Origin: Toxonevra muliebris | Taxonomy: Eukaryota; Arthropoda; Insecta; Diptera; Pallopteridae | Direction of reading: 5' to 3' | DNA length: 64,000 bases | Assembly (NCBI GenBank): GCA_963691655.1 | Contig: OY829328.1 | Coordinates: 83,394,400-83,458,399, forward strand | Program-made: the position numbers and the translations under genes | Notes under the pieces: model-generated | What the model saw: only the letters and a program-made list of their open reading frames with translations | What the model was told of the DNA's origin: nothing | Database searches by the model: none | Part shown: positions 1-10,068 of the stretch, in pieces | Numbering within the stretch: the first letter of the stretch is position 1 | Layout of the letters: the number at the start of each line of letters is the position of its first letter

Positions 1-2540
1 AAACAAAACTGTTGGTAATTATAAACTAATTATTGTAGAGCTTTTTTCATAAATTTGCACGTTAGCTTGATCTTCATTGACATTGGTAACGTATTACGAC
101 CAAAAAGTTATAGCTCTCTAAACCACTAAACGACTTATAGCGCTTACAGAATTTTATTTACAAGGTTTCTGTTCAGATTAGATCCTCCGAATGCACGTGT
201 ACACGGTTAGCACAAACCCGAACTACACGTGTCTTTTGAACATTGCTGTTGTTGATGTTTCATTTACATCCTCAGTATGCGTATGTGAGCTTTACAAGAC
301 CTAAGCAACTAGACTAGGCCGTTGTTGTTGTTGTTTGGCTCTGCGAATGTTTTTGGTAGTTTTCTGTTATATATCAAGAATCGTAGAGAAACACGAACTT
401 TTAACAGCAAGTGATAACTGCACGTGTAGTTATTGTAAATCGAACTAAATGTGTTTCAAATACACGGGTAGTTCAGGTTTGTGTTTTCAAAAGAAAGCTA
501 CTTACATGGAATTGGAACGTTCGTCTACACGCGTATGTTCAAACACCAACAGATCAATCATTGTAATACTAAAAAATTTGTTTTCTATTTACAAATTAAA
601 ATTGTCAAGAAAATCTTCTTCTAATATCGATCAAATGAACTAAATTTTCAACTTTATTGTGAGCACCCTCGATTGGTGTTTTCTGTGAACGCCTTCAAGT
701 GCCTGCAAGTTTTGTCCGTTTACAGAATTTTGTTCATTTTTTTCTACAGTGAACAGCGTAATTGAAATACAGGAAAGAGGAAAAATATTGAGAAATTATG
801 AAGAACAATTGAGCTTCGATTTTTGTCAAATAGAAATCAGGTGAAACTGTGCATGTGTGTGTGGGCCAACAAATATTTTAGCTATTGTGAAAAAAAATTC
901 CTTAATCTCTTGTCCCGCTTGTGAGTTCAAAAATCCACAATATCACTCGCGGATCCTACAAGAAAGCAGTGTTTTGGGATAATCTTTCTCCTTCTCCACC
1001 TTCCTCATAAATATCACTGCCATTCTGGTCGTTACCACTGGGTTAAAGCTTTTTAGAGCGGCTTAATATCTTCTTTTTACGCAGCCTCCGTGTGTGCTAG
1101 TGCTCATCGTATAGCAAATTTGATAAAAAAAAATCATTTCTTGAAAAAAAAAATCGATGTTCTGAAAAAGTCCACTAAGTCTACAGACCTCAAATCCCTT
1201 CCCAAAACCTTTTTTTTTTTAAATGAATCCAACTATTTAAGAGAGCTTCGTGAGTGCCTGTGAGTAGAGCATAGCAGAAAAAATCTGTTTTGTGATATCT
1301 AGCCTTATTTTCTAATCACATCGATGAATGAGAGCTAGACTGGAGTTCTACCTGCCTCAAATTCGATTCCCAGACGAGGAATTAATTAATCCTAAGACCG
1401 AACGACGCGTAAACATTAGGTTCAATGAAAAGCAAACGACAATGATACTAAGAATTAAGGTTATTAATAAGTAAAACGTCAAAGTCTTTCCCCCAGAATA
1501 ATATTGCCATACCCTTTTATCCTTTCTCAATCGTGACTACTTAAGCATTTTTATAAACAAACAGTTTTATGAGGTTTTCTATTTTCACATTTGGTAACAA
1601 ATTCTTTAAATAAAACTTATCTCTGTTTTAGAAGGTTGCAGGATATAATTTACATATGGCATAATATACGTAGGTACATTATCCTTTTCAAATCTGTTAT
1701 TTTTATTCATTAAAACGATTTCGAAATTTGAACAGGTATGCATATGTATGCATATAAATAAATTTACGTATTTAAAACCAATTACAACAAAGTTAATTCC
1801 TATTTTCAGAATCCATCAAATAAAATTCAATTCTATATCATTCAATTCTCATATAAGCATAACTATCATATGTATGTAAACAACAGATATCGATAGAAAG
1901 ACCACCGCCATAATGAAAATGTCTGTCTACTTGACATTTGTTCAATAAATTGTTATACAAACATATTTCCTACAGATGTCTACACAATTACACAATTCAC
2001 AGTAAAAAAATAAAAAAACTTTATTTCATTTTGAGGATTTGCTTTCGCAAATTTACATATAAAAATAAGTGTAAAAAATATTTGAGTACATATAGTACAA
2101 TGAAATTCCTACGCTTTTTCAACAAAAAAAAAAACAAAAAAAAGAAGAAACTCTGTATATTCTCGTACATAGTATAAAGATTTCCAAATTTAGGTCAAAT
2201 TTATAAGTAAATATTTTTTAAATGATCTGTTCATGTCACTTTGCATGAATATACATACATATATGCATACATACATACAATTCTAGACTTGTATGTGTAA
2301 TTTGCATATGCTTGAGTATAAATCTTAAAATAGAGCAATCTAGCATTTTAGGTTATTTATCATTCATACAAAAGGAAATGGTTTCCTTTTTTTTTACATA
2401 CCCTACACTTAGTTTATATGCCGTTTGCTGTCAAATAGTTTCTGATTTATTATAGCATTTAAAAGTTTAAAAGGCGAAAAAGGAGAGGCGACTCTGGAGG
2501 ATGCAACCCCTTCCCAAAATTATTAAAAAAAAGGCAGGAT
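1..2540. other. Gene-free AT-rich region
   Basis: I see no coding region that looks conserved, no splice-linked exons and no RNA gene here. The short open frames (for example 449-643 and 1938-2177) are low-complexity and resemble no family I know. Contents are AT-rich sequence, short A/T runs and a few CATA-type microsatellite stretches near 2250-2280. It is best read as intron or intergenic DNA. One weak tRNA-like relic is listed separately near 1.3 kb. Confidence 0.6.
1304..1390 (+). mobile_element. Degenerate tRNA-derived SINE head (relic)
   Basis: The segment contains AAATTCGATTCCC, close to the RNA polymerase III B box (GGTTCGANTCC), preceded by a tRNA-like stretch (GAGCTAGACTGG) at roughly the right distance and followed by AATTAATTAATCC. 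The layout resembles the head of the complete SINE at 50537-50853, where GGTTCGATTCC is followed by GGTTAATTTTC. There is no clear box A, tail or target duplication, so this is at most an old fragment. A chance B-box match is the alternative. Confidence 0.3.
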
Positions 2541-3770
2541 ATAATCTAAAGTTTGGTTTGACTTTTGGTCTAATTTCTTTCTAAGCTTTATTTTGATTTT
2601 AAGTCGGAATTTTTTGTCTGTATTTTGGTCTAAAATTTGTTCTAGAATAAAGTTTGATTTTTAGTCTAAATTTTATCTGAATTTTGATTTCCTTTTAGTC
2701 CGATTTTTTATGTAAGTTTTTGTCTCTTTTAGATCTAAGATTTGATTCGAATTTTGGTCTGAGATTGGATGTGAGATATTATATGAATTTTGGTCTAAAT
2801 TCTGGTTTATATTGTGGTTTGAGTTTTAAGTCTAAGACCTTCTTTTAGTCTCCTTTTGACGTAAGATTTTGCCTGAATTTTTGTATGAGTTTGATTTACT
2901 TTTTGTAATATCATTAGTCTGAGATATTGTCTGGAATTTGCACTAATTTTTTATTTAAATTTTGGTCTGAAGTTTGGTTTGAGTCTTAATCAGATTTTTG
3001 GTCTAAAGTTTAGCAAAGATGGGTCAGAATTTTGGTCTGCCTTTGATCTGATACTGCGCCTGAAATATGAACCAATTTTTGGTCTGGATTTTGGTCTAGT
3101 TTTTGGTCTGCGATTGTTTTAACTTTTGATTTACTTTTTGCCTGAGATTTGGTCTAAAGTGAGGTCTGATTTTTGGCATGAGATTTTATCTGAAGTTTAG
3201 ACTAATTTTTAGTCCGAGTTTTGGTCTAATTTTTTTTTTATAATCAATCAACATACATGGGAATAATCCTATTAACGCAAAGCATTGTGTTGACTATGAA
3301 AGAAACAAAAAGAAAAAGTAGATAAGAAACCATACCTTAGCAGGGAATCGATACTGACACCACATTGACAAAAGTTTTGGTCCGATTTCTGATTTTAGCT
3401 ATTGTCTGCCTTTGGTTCGAGTTTTGGTTTGATATTGCTTCTGAATATGGTCTGACTTTTTATCTGAATTTTGGTCTGACTTTAAGTCTAAACCTTGGCC
3501 AGATTTTTGGTTTGAATTTGGTCGGATTTTTTATTTTAATTTTGGCCTGATTTTAGTCTGCTTTTGATGAAAGTTTTGGTCTAAATTTCAAAATTATTTT
3601 TATATGAATTTTAGGCGACTTTCGGTCTACAATTTGGTCCAAATTTGATATGTTATGAGTCTGAAATTTTTAAGGAGTATTAGTCTGAATTTGATCTACT
3701 TTGGACTGAACTATGACCCGGTTTTAAACTAAGGGTTGATTTTTGGTCTAAGCTCGTTAAGAGCTTTTAT
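2541..3770 (+). repeat. 12-bp minisatellite (TTTTGGTCTGAA-type)
   Basis: Dozens of diverged copies of a unit close to TTTTGGTCTGAA run through this stretch. The period is about 12 bp with point changes and small indels. Because 12 is divisible by three, an open frame with a four-residue rhythm appears at 3365-3550; I do not treat it as a gene. The array is interrupted at 3229-3368 by an unrelated insertion, after which the same repeat resumes. Confidence 0.8.
3229..3368 (-). mobile_element. SINE-like insertion inside the minisatellite
   Basis: A non-repetitive segment splits the 12-bp minisatellite. Read on the minus strand it begins near GTCAGTATCGATTCCC, a B-box-like sequence, and ends in an A-rich stretch (about ten A on the minus strand). 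A 5' tRNA-like part with an A tail suggests a truncated tRNA-derived retroposon. I could not define a target duplication because the flanks are repetitive. A simple non-repetitive spacer is the alternative. Confidence 0.4.
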
Positions 3771-4075
3771 CCCCAGTTGTTCTTAAAGTCCTTAATTTAA
3801 AAAAAAAAAAATTATCTAGTGGGATAAGAGTTGGTTCTGACATTAAGCTATAAGACCATACACACTTCCCATCCCACCCACATTTTTGTTTTGTAGAGTA
3901 CTTAATATTTCACCTTAACCGCATCTAATTTCATACCAGTATTTTTTATTGTTTTTCGGTTGATTTTGCAACATATAAAAAACAACTGACTGAAATTTCT
4001 AAGAAATTTCATTTAATTGTAGTAAGAGAAAAGAAAAAATATTTACCATATTCTGAGAATGTATGTGTGCATGCA

Positions 4076-4090
4076 TATGATATGAGTGAG
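4076..4090 (+). repeat. Target-site duplication, left copy (15 bp)
   Basis: TATGATATGAGTGAG here is repeated exactly at 8690-8704. The pair brackets the non-LTR element at 4091-8689 and marks its insertion point beside a GT microsatellite. Confidence 0.93.
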
Positions 4091-4289
4091 TTTTTTTTTT
4101 TTTTTTTTTGTATGCGACAATGGTAGGGGAAATCTTCATAGATACTGGCAGCCCCGTGCTGTACAGCATGCACGATTCACACTCCAGTGTACCTACGTAC
4201 TAAAACCCCTCCTGACTTTCTCTATCCTGATTTGTCCCCTTGCGGCACCGCCAATTGAGGCATTCCTTCGCAAGGCAGGATTTTGTTTT

Positions 4290-7283
4290 TCAACTGCTCA
4301 CCGTTGTTGAGTCCATTCGGACTCTTGCAGCTTGCTCATCGCGTCTCACTCGTTGCATCATTTTTATCAGAATGACATTCGCTACATTCCATGCTTCTTC
4401 AGATGTTAGCATGTACCGTATAAGACCACACGGCGACATTGGTTGTGCCATGTTTTGTTCTAGTTCATGCCTAGCGTACTCGAATCTCACACATTCCATA
4501 AGTATGTGTTCCGCGTTCTCAAATTTGTTGTTGCAAAATAAACAATATGGGTCCTCCACATGCTTGTATTTACACAGGTATTGGCGGAAGCATCCATGTC
4601 CGCTTAAGAATTGCGTGAGATGATAGCTCACAATGCCGTGCTTTCTCTCTATCCACGCTGCTACATTTGGTATTAGAGTATGAGTCCACCTCCCTTTTGT
4701 GCTGGCATCCCATCTGTGCTGCCACTCTCTTAGGTATTCGGTTATAACGGGTTCCCGGTCTCTCTCGCGCAAGTTTCGCAGTGTTGCGGCCTTTTTTGCC
4801 TCTATATCGATTGGCCATCGGCCCGCTATTACGCCGGCGGCTTCAGCTGAAACGGTCCGGAACGCACAGCATACCCTAAGCGAGGTCAACCTGTGTACAG
4901 ATATGGCGTCCTTTATATATGTCTTACAGTTGGTAGCTGACGCCCATATTGGTGCAGCGTACATCAACGTAGATTTGCTAACAGTTGCTAGCATATTCCT
5001 TATCGGCTGTTTGGGGCCACCAATGTTTGGCATAAGTCTTGCTAGCCCGGCATTTACTCGCGCAGCTTTTTCACTTGCATATTTCATGTGGTCTCTAAAA
5101 TTTAACCTATGGTCCAGTAGAACGCCAAGGTATTTGATGTAAGGGCTGGTCATGATGTCGTGCCCACCGACTCTTATGCTCAGTTGCTCAACTTTTTTGC
5201 GGCTGCTCATGAGCACTGCTTCAGTTTTGTGGTCTGCGAGCTGGAGCCCAGTCTTCTGCAGGCATGTTTTGATGCTTTTTATTGCTTCATTGCTTTTTGA
5301 TGCGACTTTTTCAAGCGTTTTTCCCACTGTCACTATTGCAATATCATCCGCATAGCTGATTATCTCTACGCCTTCTTGTGTATGGACTCGCAGAATACCG
5401 TCGTACATTACATTCCACAGCAGTGGACCTAGGACCGACCCCTGGGGGACTCCTCCTGATACTTTGTATAGTTTTGGGCCTTTTTCTGTATCGTAGATCA
5501 ACGTTCTATCTTTGAAATAGTTGCATATCATCCGTAGTAGGTAGTCTGGCACTTTGAGTTCTTCGAGACCCCTTAGTACATGCTTCCATTTAGCTGTGTT
5601 AAATGCGTTTTTGACGTCTAAGGTTACTACGACGCAATATTGTTTAGTACCCCCTCTCCATCTCGTTCCAGCCATTGCATTGCGAGCCAACTCACACACG
5701 GCATCAATAGCATCGATGGTGCTTCGTTTTTTCCTGAAGCCAAATTGGCGTTTGGATAACCCTGGCGTACCTTCTGTGTGCTCTTCTAAACGTGATCGTA
5801 TAATATTTTCCAGCAGTTTACCTGCAGTGTCCAGCATGCACAGCGGCCGATATGCAGACGGGTCTTCTGGAGGCTTATCACCTTTTGGGACAAGGACAAG
5901 TCGTTGTCGCTTCCACGATATGGGAAACGATCCCTCTCTTATACACGTGGTATACAGTTTGGCGAATTCTGCTGGGTGTGCTTTAACTGCAGTTTTCAGG
6001 ACGGTGTTTGGAATGCCATCCATACCTGGTGTTTTTTGGGATTTTATCGTGGACGCTGCTCTGAGTACTTCTTCGGTGGTTACTACAGGGATTGAGTTTT
6101 CGCTTATCTGCCAAGCGCTTCTGTTTTCCAGGGCATCACTAGGCGGGAATAGACCAGCTACGATCGTAGACATGATGCGAGGACACGTCGGTACGTTTCC
6201 TGTGTTACTCTTCATCTTATTTCGCACGATTTTGTATGCGCTGCCCCATGGATTATTTTGTACATCGTCTATGAGTGCACGAAAAGCTTGGCTTTTACTC
6301 TCACAGATAGCCTTGCGCAGCTGCTTCCTCTTTGCTTTGAATTCCTCGCATAGTTGTTCAAAGCCATCTCTTCCTCTTGCTCTTTGGCGGCGCCTTCTTA
6401 GTTTATGGCACTCTGTCCGTAGGTTGGCTATATTGCCATTCCACCAATACATAGGAGCTCTTCCATTTCCCGGTCCTTTGCGCGGCATTGATGCATCACA
6501 CGCGCGGGTGAGATATTCTGTGACTCCTTTTGCTTGTTGTTCTGCGGTTCCTCTTGCAATCTCCAGGTTACTGAGCATATCTTCCAAAATTGTGATGTCT
6601 AAGGATTTTACCTTCCATCCGTTTTTCTGCGCTTTGGGTACGTGCTTATTTCTCTCGAACCGCTTATGTATCGCTGTTTCGAGTATAATGGCCCGATGAT
6701 CGCTGTGTGTGTATAATTCAGACACTTTCCACTGTGTTGTTCTTGAGAGTGTTCTGCTTCCAAATGTAAGGTCAATTATAGATCCGGCTCTTCCATTGTC
6801 AAAAGTGTTGGCGGTCCCATGGTTTAGCAGGATAAGGTCCAGGCTAGCGAAAGCTGCAAGGAGTGCGGTACCTCGTTGTGTGGTTTTTGGACACCCCCAG
6901 TCAACGGCCCAGGCATTGAAATCTCCAGCAATGATGATTGGCGTTTTCCCTCTTGCATCTACAGTCAGGCAGTCCAGCATTTGCTCGAATTCGGTGATAT
7001 GAGCATTCGGTGGGGCATAACAGCTGTAATAATGAACACCTTTTATTTTAGCGTATGCGAAACCATCTTGTTGTATGGGTGCTTTCCGCTCAAATGAGAT
7101 GTTGCCGCATATACATATGGCTGCTTTCTTCGTTCCGTCTTCCACCCACCTACCATTGTTTGTGAGGGATTTGTACGGCTCGCTGATAATCAGAACGTCT
7201 GCTTTTTGTTCTATTGCCGTTTGCGCCAAGAGATCTTGAGCTGCCTCACAGTGATTTAGGTTTATTTGGATGCACCTAACCAT
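4290..7283 (-). CDS. ORF2: endonuclease-reverse transcriptase of R1-type LINE
   Basis: Encodes the enzyme that nicks target DNA and reverse-transcribes the element RNA at the nick. I start it at the ATG at 7281-7283 because the sequence ATGGTTAG overlaps the ORF1 stop (TAG at 7276-7278), and the protein then opens directly with the endonuclease motif INLNHCEAAQDLL. The frame is open upstream to 7406, but that stretch lies opposite the gag zinc knuckles. Residue numbers here count from 7406. Visible features are IISEPY, GDFNAW near 160 and SDHRAI (APE-type endonuclease), then YRPLCMLD, DVKNAFN, GVPQGSVLGP near 652, the catalytic YADD near 685 and KYLGVLLD (RT), then a C-terminal CLFC...H...C zinc motif near 950. 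No RNase H is present, as expected for R1. About 997 aa with no internal stop. Confidence 0.93.
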   Translation of the reverse strand: MVRCIQINLNHCEAAQDLLAQTAIEQKADVLIISEPYKSLTNNGRWVEDGTKKAAICICGNISFERKAPIQQDGFAYAKIKGVHYYSCYAPPNAHITEFEQMLDCLTVDARGKTPIIIAGDFNAWAVDWGCPKTTQRGTALLAAFASLDLILLNHGTANTFDNGRAGSIIDLTFGSRTLSRTTQWKVSELYTHSDHRAIILETAIHKRFERNKHVPKAQKNGWKVKSLDITILEDMLSNLEIARGTAEQQAKGVTEYLTRACDASMPRKGPGNGRAPMYWWNGNIANLRTECHKLRRRRQRARGRDGFEQLCEEFKAKRKQLRKAICESKSQAFRALIDDVQNNPWGSAYKIVRNKMKSNTGNVPTCPRIMSTIVAGLFPPSDALENRSAWQISENSIPVVTTEEVLRAASTIKSQKTPGMDGIPNTVLKTAVKAHPAEFAKLYTTCIREGSFPISWKRQRLVLVPKGDKPPEDPSAYRPLCMLDTAGKLLENIIRSRLEEHTEGTPGLSKRQFGFRKKRSTIDAIDAVCELARNAMAGTRWRGGTKQYCVVVTLDVKNAFNTAKWKHVLRGLEELKVPDYLLRMICNYFKDRTLIYDTEKGPKLYKVSGGVPQGSVLGPLLWNVMYDGILRVHTQEGVEIISYADDIAIVTVGKTLEKVASKSNEAIKSIKTCLQKTGLQLADHKTEAVLMSSRKKVEQLSIRVGGHDIMTSPYIKYLGVLLDHRLNFRDHMKYASEKAARVNAGLARLMPNIGGPKQPIRNMLATVSKSTLMYAAPIWASATNCKTYIKDAISVHRLTSLRVCCAFRTVSAEAAGVIAGRWPIDIEAKKAATLRNLRERDREPVITEYLREWQHRWDASTKGRWTHTLIPNVAAWIERKHGIVSYHLTQFLSGHGCFRQYLCKYKHVEDPYCLFCNNKFENAEHILMECVRFEYARHELEQNMAQPMSPCGLIRYMLTSEEAWNVANVILIKMMQRVRRDEQAARVRMDSTTVSS

Positions 7284-8628
7284 TTTTTGCTTGTTTAGCT
7301 TTTTTGTAGGCTGCACATTTAAAGCTACCAGTAGGGTGCTTATTGCCGCCGCTGCATCCTGGGTCACACAGAACGCATTTTGGTTCTGCTGTGCATTTTT
7401 TCGCAATATGGCCTTTAGTTCCGCACCTAAGGCACAGTCCTGTGCGGTCTACTTCATTTTTACAATGCTTAGCGACATGTCCGAATCCCAGACATCTGAA
7501 GCATCTGGTTGGTGTAAACAATTCACGAACTCTACATCTCACCCATCCTATGCGAATGTGGCCAGCTGCAATTAATCTGCACGCATCATTATCTGTTAAG
7601 GATATTAGAGCAGTTTGAGTACCCTCAGGGGTGGTGCGCAGTGATTTGATGGCGCTTTTTTCAACATGGCTAATGCTGGGGAATTGTTCCATCATGGCGA
7701 TACAGATTTCCTCCGGTGTAGTGATTTCATCTAGATCGCGGCATACAATAGTAGTCTGATGACATAGAGACTTCACGTTTGCTGTGTTTTGAAGAGCTTG
7801 CTCCATTTCTTCTTTAAATTTGGTGGTTTTACCGTCTGATTGGCTACTAAACTGGAGAAGTAGCTCGCCTTTTGCTGTTTTCCGTATTCTTGTCACACTT
7901 GATCCAACATCTTTGAGGTCGGGGTTCGTTTTCAGGTTCTTCAGAATATCAGCGTACGATGTATCGCCTGTTTTCGTGATGACAATAGCATCTGGCCGCA
8001 TGTTCCTCTTCTTCTGTTTCTCATCTTTGTTGTTTTTGATGGGTCTCTCTTGGTTCTTCAAGTTATCTTTAGACTTCTTCTTTACCATCTCCCAGTCACT
8101 TCTAGTTACATGCTGTCCAATGATGGGCGTGTTGTCATTTAGAGGTACTTTTTTCTTTTTTGGGGTTGGTAGTTTTCCTTCTACCTCCCGCTGCCTTTTA
8201 TTTTTGCCATCATACTTGATAATTGGCATCGTTTGTACGCTTTTGTCAGTTCCGCTAGCGTCCTTCTTATTGACGAGCGGCGCACATATTGCTCGTTTGT
8301 GCAGAGCCGCGATATGGCTTACCAGGTCTCTCATTGCCTGATTAATATGGCGTTGGTTTTCCATCATTCCCACAAGTTCTCGTAATTTGTTGCCCATTTT
8401 TTGCATAATGGTGCTGTTTTCATCTACTGTCGCTGGAGGTGTTGTTGTTGCCACTAAAGGCGCCGGTATCGCTGCTGGGGACGTCGGTGTCACCGCTGGG
8501 CTCGAAACGGTCATCGCTGGTGGTGCGACTGCTGCTGTTGCGCGTAGCTGGTGCTGCTCAAATACTGCCTGGGGAGCCTGCTGTTGTTGTTTACCTCCCC
8601 CTTTAGGTGGGGTACGGCCCACCCCCAT
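7276..8628 (-). CDS. ORF1: gag-like RNA-binding protein of R1-type LINE
   Basis: A 450-aa nucleocapsid-like protein that would package the element RNA. The N-terminal third is rich in Q, A, P and T (for example QQQQAPQ and PAVTPTSPAAIP) and the middle is basic (TPKKKKVPL, KDEKQKKRN). The C terminus carries two canonical CCHC knuckles, CFRCLGFGHVAKHC and CLRCGTKGHIAKKC, plus a third extended Cys/His motif starting CVLCDPGC. Three tandem knuckles at the C terminus are typical of R1-clade gag. The ATG at 8626-8628 follows a short A-rich leader. The stop overlaps the probable ORF2 start, which suggests coupled translation of the two proteins by termination and re-initiation, as known for SART1. 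Confidence 0.92.
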   Translation of the reverse strand: MGVGRTPPKGGGKQQQQAPQAVFEQHQLRATAAVAPPAMTVSSPAVTPTSPAAIPAPLVATTTPPATVDENSTIMQKMGNKLRELVGMMENQRHINQAMRDLVSHIAALHKRAICAPLVNKKDASGTDKSVQTMPIIKYDGKNKRQREVEGKLPTPKKKKVPLNDNTPIIGQHVTRSDWEMVKKKSKDNLKNQERPIKNNKDEKQKKRNMRPDAIVITKTGDTSYADILKNLKTNPDLKDVGSSVTRIRKTAKGELLLQFSSQSDGKTTKFKEEMEQALQNTANVKSLCHQTTIVCRDLDEITTPEEICIAMMEQFPSISHVEKSAIKSLRTTPEGTQTALISLTDNDACRLIAAGHIRIGWVRCRVRELFTPTRCFRCLGFGHVAKHCKNEVDRTGLCLRCGTKGHIAKKCTAEPKCVLCDPGCSGGNKHPTGSFKCAAYKKAKQAKNG

Positions 8629-8689
8629 GGTTGTTGTTAAGAGGGGATGTTTTATTTTTTTTTTTTAATTTTATTAATATTTTAAAAAT

Positions 8690-8704
8690 TATGATATGAG
8701 TGAG
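8690..8704 (+). repeat. Target-site duplication, right copy (15 bp)
   Basis: An exact second copy of the sequence at 4076-4090. It is followed directly by a (GT)n/(GTAT)n microsatellite at 8705-8730, so the element entered at the edge of a simple repeat. Confidence 0.93.
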
Positions 8705-9916
8705 TGTGTGTGTGTGTGTGTATGTATGTGATTATGTAGCATTTGTGTGAGATTTTATAGCATTTTCTCTGTTCGATAATAAGCTTAAAGGTTAGTGCTT
8801 TCATGTTACAGTCTGTGGGATACACACAGATAGACAGACATATATGCATGCAATCTTAAGTACTTATATATATATATATATATATATGTTTGTATGTATG
8901 TGGTTACATCTGTATATGAAATGATGTGATGTGATGTGAAGTGCGCTTACTTTATGCAATGTTGACATATGAAATAAGATTTTCTAGTATTTTCTGTATT
9001 GAAATATATATGTATGTATGGTATATTTCTGTGAATAATTTATTTTTCTAGGTATGAAAATCCGTTAACCGAAAATATAGTGAAATTTTTCCGACTTTAA
9101 GGAAATATATACAAAAATCGTACGGATATGCAACAGCAGATTCTGCTACATTAAAGTTGAGGAAAGAAAGCTTTTGGTCATGTATTTTACTCAGTCTATA
9201 AATCCGTAGTACTTTTCAACTAAAGTGGATTGACTTTAAATTTGATAGTCGATATTTTGGGCTTCTGCTCCTTGGGCCAATGTATCAATCTAAACTTTAA
9301 TGTTTTAAAATATTTAAAGAAATATATAAATTTTTTAAAATAATTTTAAAAGTCAAGCATGTAAATGTAAGACAATACTACATATAACGAAGTTAGTTCA
9401 AAGAAATAAAAAGAAATAAATATCAAATAAATAAATAAGAAAAAATCATGAAAAGCAATGAAAAGGATATTTGCTCTTATTAACAGAACCCAAAACTACC
9501 TGTCTAGACAGACAGACAAACAAATATATAGAGAAATAAACACTCATATGCAACAACTAAGTAATAGTCTATCAACAGAAGCAACAGTTGATTCAACAGC
9601 AGCAGCAGCAGCAGCAGGCAACGTTGTGAAAAAGTGTTGAATTCAACAACATGTGTAAAAATAAAAGAAACATCAAAAAGGTTACGTTTAAAAAGCTATT
9701 TATTTATTTATTTAAATTGTTCATGGGTGCTTGCTCATGCCTGGGCAGGTAAAAAACAAAATAAAATATGACATTTTATTTAATATTTTTATTTAATTCT
9801 TTTTAGAGTGATTCTTTAACCCTTCATAGGAGATAATGTGCAGAGAATTTTGGGAAAGAGTGTTGAAAGAGACCCTTGGATAAAGAATGCATGGAATCAG
9901 GTACATTGCATAGCTT
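8705..9916. other. Gene-free stretch with microsatellites
   Basis: No coding sequence is supported. It holds a GT/GTAT repeat at 8705-8730, a (TA)n run near 8867-8887, a GATGT repeat near 8922-8940 and a short (CAG)n at about 9597-9617. The open frame over the CAG run (9458-9640) is low-complexity and not credible as a gene. Confidence 0.6.
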
Positions 9917-10068
9917 TTAGGTTAGGTTAGGTTAGGTTAGGTTAGGTTAGGTTAGGTTAGGTTAGGTTAGGTTAGGTTAGGTTAGGTTAGGTTAGGTTAG
10001 GTTAGGTTAGGTTAGGTTAGGTTAGGTTAGGTTAGGTTAGGTTAGGTTAGGTTAGGTTAGGTTAGGTT
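9917..10068 (+). repeat. Interstitial (TTAGG)n array, about 30 units
   Basis: An almost perfect run of the pentamer TTAGG (read here as GGTTA), about 150 bp. TTAGG is the ancestral insect telomere repeat, but dipterans have lost telomerase, and this array is embedded in ordinary sequence. It ends exactly where a 5'-truncated R1-type LINE begins, and the same pentamer resumes after that LINE's poly(A), so the LINE inserted inside the array. Confidence 0.95.

Larger units (their letters stand above)
4091..8689 (-). mobile_element. Full-length R1-type non-LTR retrotransposon
   Basis: A 4.6-kb LINE on the minus strand. Its 3' end is a poly(A) run (T run at 4091-4109 on the plus strand), its 5' end lies at 8689, and a perfect 15-bp target duplication flanks it. 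It has a 5' leader of about 60 bp, ORF1 (gag with zinc knuckles), an overlapping ORF2 (AP-endonuclease, reverse transcriptase, C-terminal zinc motif, no RNase H) and a 3' UTR of about 180 bp. Both ORFs are open, so this copy is young. The layout fits the R1 clade. The target is next to a (GT)n stretch, which recalls Waldo/Mino-type R1 elements that favour AC repeats; that comparison is inference. The short leader could mean slight 5' truncation. Confidence 0.93.

Noticed and set aside
5554..6699. Plus-strand 381-aa ORF as a gene
   Set aside because: It lies opposite the R1-type RT gene, and its sequence is just the complement of the conserved RT motifs. It is a shadow frame.
7820..8668. Plus-strand ORFs opposite gag
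   Set aside because: They are antisense shadows of ORF1 with no family resemblance.
9917..10068. A true telomere or chromosome end
   Set aside because: The array is short, has ordinary sequence on both sides, and similar arrays recur at 16.1, 21.8 and 29.7 kb. It is interstitial.
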